Of a DNA stretch of 64,000 nt, positions 59,560 through 64,000 are shown piece after piece. Position 1 is the first letter of the stretch. The number at the start of each line of letters is the position of its first letter. The stretch is from Oenanthe sinensis. Lineage: Eukaryota; Streptophyta; Magnoliopsida; Apiales; Apiaceae. The position numbers were made by a program, and so were the translations under genes. Location of the stretch: NCBI GenBank assembly GCA_028671895.1, contig CM053802.1, positions 17,739,631 to 17,803,630 of the forward strand. The letters are read 5' to 3'. The notes under the pieces are model-generated. The model had not been told where the DNA came from. It saw only the letters and a list, made by a program, of their open reading frames with translations, and did no database searches.

Positions 59560-61350
59560 TAACAGAGGATATATAAACATCATATACTGTCATCATCTAG
59601 AGATAACATAATAATAGTTTTCTTCTTATTTTGCTTTTTTACTTTATTGATCAAATAAGAATAGAGCAACAATCTCAAGTAAATCCTAGTAGGGAAAAGA
59701 CACTTCTGCATAGGCATTGCACTGTTCATCTATCAAGAATTTTGTAATATATTCAACAAGATTTACAAGGCTACTTTATTAGTGGACCCTCATAGATTTT
59801 GTAATTATTAATGTGGATTAGGCTTTTATGTATTGGAATCCTTCTCCTATAGTCCTATGAGCAGGCTATAAACTACAATGTAATGAAAATATTATATAAT
59901 GTTATATTTGGCTGGCAGAAAGGTGCTGTTTGACATGGAACATCTTCTTCTTCTCTTTTTACAATAGCTGAAGTTATAAGAACTCTTAGACTGTATTCTG
60001 ATAATATTTTAATATTAGGATTTAATATAATAATTTCAGTAAATCTGATCAATAATTTATCATATTACAATATACGAACTCTTTCCATTGCAAGATGCAT
60101 CACCAACCAAATCCCCTCTGGCTGTCGTTAACCCTCCCTCATGCTCCCATTTCCCTCTCCCTGGGGTTCCCGGTTCCCCCTTCCCCTCCAGCTCGTGCTG
60201 TCCATGACGCATTTTGCAAATGCTAAAAAAACAGTGGATTTCTTATTTTGGTGTTCGTTATAATTATAATAATTGTAATCTTGTTATGTATTTTTCTCTT
60301 AAATGGACTAATAGCTAGTTATAATTAAATTTCATCTTTTGAAAGCTTTGAACAATTTTTGCCTCATGTTCATGCCCTAAACACACTTTCCATAACAAAA
60401 AATGAACTACCACTCTTTTTATTTTAGTTTATTTTCCTTTGGTATTATAAACCCCCATCAAATCATAAAACTATGGTACTCAAAAAGACACCCTAGGTGT
60501 TAAATTTGTGTACAAGTGATACAAGACATCAATGAATCTACAATGAAATTCACAAAATGAATCTGTTGGGCCATCAAGATTTTCAAAAAAGCATCAGAAT
60601 CTTCAACAAAGAATGAATTTTTACTCAGTAATTTATGAAATTAAGATATTCAGATGAAGATAAAATGCAAAACATGAGCTTAAAATTCCAAAAGTAACAG
60701 TCAAGGAAGGGGGGAAGAATTACCTGTAATTAGACCCGTTTCGCTGTTGTGGATTTTATCACATACACATGCGCCAAAACAACTTCAGAGACAGCAGGCA
60801 ATATAGCTATCAGGACTGCCCTAACCGGATAAATTCATACCCATTTATTTGTTCGATGATTTCGATCAGAATGTATTTAGTTAAATTTAATTTATTTTCT
60901 TTTAAGTTTTGATTTATTTCGAAAGAGTGATGGTCGGAAGGAATTAATTTTTAGGGAAATTATTAAATTAGCATTATATAAAATATTTGAATTATATATT
61001 TTATAAATATTAATATAAAAAACTCTTTATTTCAATAAGTTATTATCATAATCATTTATTCATTTTAATTTTACGCAAATAGCGTTAACACAGATAATTT
61101 TTGGGTGAAATATGTTATCTATCAGCGCTTCTAAGGCACTCGTAATTTTTTTACCAATTTGAGGGAATAAATTATTATAAACAATCAATTGTTCTGAACG
61201 AACGACGTGGTTATAAACAAATACAAAGAAATATAAAAATATAATAAATATTTATGTTTAAAAAAATTATCGGAAATTATAGTCATCTACTCTGCAACAA
61301 ACAATGTATAAGCAGGCGCTAAAGTGAAGTAGACTTGGCATATCTTAAAA
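59560..61350. other. intergenic between X8 and RlmI-like genes
   Basis: Holds the 3' region of the X8 gene and the promoter of the next gene. A GC-richer segment at about 60090-60225 (CCCTCTGGCTGTCG ... CCTCCAGCTCGTGC) stands out but has no clear frame. Otherwise AT-rich, with nothing recognised. Confidence 0.55.
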
Positions 61351-61451
61351 ATGACAGTTGCAAGCCGCTTCTTCTTCACAAGGTCTTTCTCTCTTTCCAC
61401 CCCAAACGCCACCACCACTCTTCAACAAATTGCTTCTAACACCCACAAGGG

Positions 61452-61490
<39 letters not shown>

Positions 61491-63534
61491 AACTGTGATA
61501 TTTATTGTATATTGATGTCTATAACTTAATGCCTCATTCTCATTTCTATTGTACTGAATACATTTGATTATAATTCACTCTCCTATATTTTTATTTTTAT
61601 GTTTTAAGCTTAAAGCTCTCCAACTGGATACACTCCTCACGGTAAATAAACATTAATTCTATGTAACTTATAAATAATTTGATACTCAAGCTCAGCTCCA
61701 TAAGTTATTATAGCTTCACTCGTTTACGCCCCACTTCTATTTAGTCCGGGATAGGCAGTTTTGTAATTGTAAGCAGACGCAGATATCCAACTTTTTTCCT
61801 CTCGATTGTAGCAAACATCTATGTGATAGACTCCTGACTGTAAGTGCTTGTGAGGAAAATTGCGTTTAATTTTTGTTGAAAATGCAAGTTGAGAAAGACA
61901 TTCCAAAGCTCAGCTGCTAATTTACTAACGTGAATTGATTATATTAGGTACTGCCAAGGTTGTCCTGAAGAAGGGGAAAACACAGCTTTTTAGGGAAGGA
62001 AGTCCGATGGTGTATAGCGGGGCAGTAGATAGAATAATTGGGAGGCCACCACCCAAGACTGGTGACATAGTGCTTGTGGCGGATGGGACTGAAAAGCCTA
62101 TTGGTTGGGGCCTGTACAATTCAGTTTCTATGTTCTGTGTTCGAATCATGCAGCTAGAAGAAGAAGCCATGGGGTAATTACATTATATGAATTTTTGTGA
62201 TACGTCTTGTTTTGGTAGGCCTCCTTTAACTAAGCAAGCTTAATAAATTGTTGATGTAATTGGTGCAGAGATCCAGTTTGTGCCTTGAACATGGAGAAAC
62301 TGGTTGAAAGACGAATTGACGCTGCTGTTAAATTACGTAAGAACTTAGGCTTCCCTTCTAGCAATACAAACGCATATCGTCTTGTCAACAGCGAAGGAGA
62401 TAGGTATTCTTCTATTCATCACTTGATTCACAATTGTAAAACCATCTCTGTTTGGAAATAACCATATGATTAAATGTTCTAATATGTACAAATTTCCGGC
62501 CATATAATTAAAGGCGACATGCATTCGATAACCTGACTGCTGCCTAAGTCTCTTTATCCTGTTTAAAGTTCTTTATTACTCTACCTAGTTAATTTCGTGT
62601 GATGATCTTTGCTGTACTCAGATTGTCAGGTCTTATCATTGATATATTTGGCGATGTAGCTGTCGTAGCATCATCAGCTGCTTGGGTCGAGAAATACAAG
62701 CCACAGATAGAAGGTTGCATTAGTAGATTAGATGCCGTCAGTAATATATGCTGGAGACCTTCTACTGAGATATTAAAGGAAGAAGGGATTGATTTATCCA
62801 ATCTTGCTGAAGTACATCCGTCGGATTCTCCTAAAAGGGTAAAGGTATGCGATAATAACAAGTGCTGAATAATGTGTTTAGTAGTTTATCATGATGCGGC
62901 AGGGTAAGACCAAACCCAGTTTTATTTTACGGTGACAGTTTATTGGTAAATTGATAGACTAATTGAATCTAATCGACCTGCATAAGAGAATTTAGTCCCT
63001 TCATGCCAAATCAGATGACATGAATGTTTCATATATATCCTAAAGAAGTAACATAATTTTTTGAGAGGATTAAATATTTGGGAAATAAAATTTGCCTAAG
63101 CATCACAATGATGGCGCTTTCCCTTTGATTTGGTGTACCCAGGATAGTTGGCTTCTCTTAATGTTTATTCTATTAACTCCTCTTCTGTTAAACCTTATAT
63201 GATCACCAGAATAAGATGAAGACAAGAAATTCATATATTTTGTTATTATTCTTAGATAAGATATTATGTCTTGAATTTTATAAAATTATTATGTGTTGCA
63301 GGAAGAGCTACATTAAGCACTTCAAAGTATGCATTTCTTTGTGTCAGGTTGTAGAGAATGGGATTTCTTATGTTATTTCACTGGAAGGCCAGAAAACAGG
63401 ATTTTATGCTGATCAACGTGAAAACCGTCAGTTTATACAAAACATTTCAGAAGGTCAAAGAGTTCTTGATATGTGCTGCTATACAGGTGGTTTTGCTATA
63501 AATGCAGCCAGTGGACATGCTACAAGTGTTACTG
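61351..63534 (+). CDS. RlmI-like PUA/SAM-dependent rRNA methyltransferase, 5' part
   Basis: Exons 61351-61450, 61948-62173, 62269-62403, 62622-62844 and 63348-63534 join in phase for 290 residues. The last donor leads out of the window. Residues 1-33 (MTVASRFFFTRSFSLSTPNA) are R/S/F-rich and acid-free, suggesting mitochondrial or plastid import. A PUA domain follows (VLKKGKTQLFREGSPMVYSG, DIVLVADGTEKPIGWGLYN). Next come LSGLIIDIFGDVAVV and GFYADQRENR, and then motif I of the SAM site (VLDMCCYTGGFAINAA). Bacterial RlmI makes m5C in 23S rRNA; a similar role on organellar rRNA is inferred. The exon 1 donor (GTCTCT) is weak. A (CT)n tract follows at 61455-61489, and a possible short alternative exon near 61613-61640 does not keep phase. 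Confidence 0.9.
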
Positions 63535-64000
63535 GTATCATCATCTTTATATCTATAAGTCTATAACTTTCTTTTTCATTGTTTGTTGATTTCTTTAACA
63601 TGATATAGAACATGTGGGCAGAGATATGTATACACCAGATTTACTCGTACATATAAGAATCTATTTGATATAGTAGCATGACTTACAGATAATTTGATCG
63701 AAAGAACCAGCATATATATTCCCATTCCTCATCCCTTTCGTGCCTACACTTGCAGACATATGTGCTAACACTGGCACACATCCAGACATACAAGTAATTA
63801 TTTGTTATCTAAAGGCCTTCCCATGAATCAACTCTTGAACAAAATGTTTTTAATATCGTGGATATCAAATTCTGATCCTTCAATTAGTAGAGGACGAAGT
63901 GATTGATAAATCATAAATTATATGCTAGAAGGATGTGAAACTAGATTGGGAAGAGGTACTCTCACACTATTCACATGACTATATGAGTAGCATCACACTT
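63535..64000. other. intron 5 of the RlmI-like gene (partial)
   Basis: Follows the GTATCATC donor at 63535. No continuing exon (expected to start with a GVDSS-like stretch) is visible before the window ends. Confidence 0.6.

Noticed and set aside
60090..60225. GC-richer patch as a gene fragment
   Set aside because: No frame on either strand gives a recognisable protein and there are no splice sites that make sense of it.

Overview
This is plant nuclear DNA, almost certainly from a eudicot. It is AT-rich. Genes have many short exons with GT-AG introns, and the proteins (plastid GAPCp, cytosolic PGK, NF-YC, Mn-type MTP, nsLTP, X8) are plant families. Intergenic DNA is packed with MITEs, a degraded hAT element, foldback elements, microsatellites and tandem duplications. 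No bacterial features, CRISPR array, rRNA or tRNA were seen. The species cannot be named from the sequence alone.

Layout. 1-3009: no recognised coding DNA. 3010-4400 (-): first coding exons of a ZNHIT2-like HIT zinc-finger gene whose remaining exons I could not find. 4430-8500: repeats, including a 1.12-kb Mutator-like element. 8504-9352 (+): NF-YC. 11029-14816 (-): complete six-exon cytosolic PGK (401 aa), with a purine-rich minisatellite in intron 1. 18400-19364 (+): only the first three exons of nuclear cap-binding protein CBP80. 24044-31372 (+): complete 14-exon plastidial GAPDH (GAPCp, 426 aa), whose 4.2-kb intron 12 holds a mariner/Stowaway-like element, an hAT relic and a small insertion. 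36204-40007 (+): complete six-exon MTP9/10-type Mn transporter (398 aa). 40008-57000: a duplicated region with two intact nsLTP genes, two broken nsLTP copies, an F-box pseudogene and a ZIP-transporter pseudogene. 57907-59559 (+): three-exon secreted X8-domain protein with extensin-like repeats. 61351-end (+): 5' part of an RlmI-like PUA/methyltransferase gene running off the right edge.

Genes together. PGK and GAPCp catalyse consecutive glycolytic steps, in cytosol and plastid respectively, and lie next to each other (ignoring the CBP80 remnant) with the MTP gene following. From memory, Arabidopsis has the same neighbours (MTP9 At1g79520, GAPCP1 At1g79530, PGK At1g79550), so this looks like old conserved microsynteny rather than an operon. 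The nsLTP region shows local duplication with gene loss. Several MITEs can be dated against it because a paralogous copy keeps the empty site. I found no convincing wholly new molecular system. The most interesting items are the synteny block, the truncated CBP80 and ZNHIT2-like loci, the MITE filled/empty site pairs and the unexplained insertion in GAPCp intron 12.
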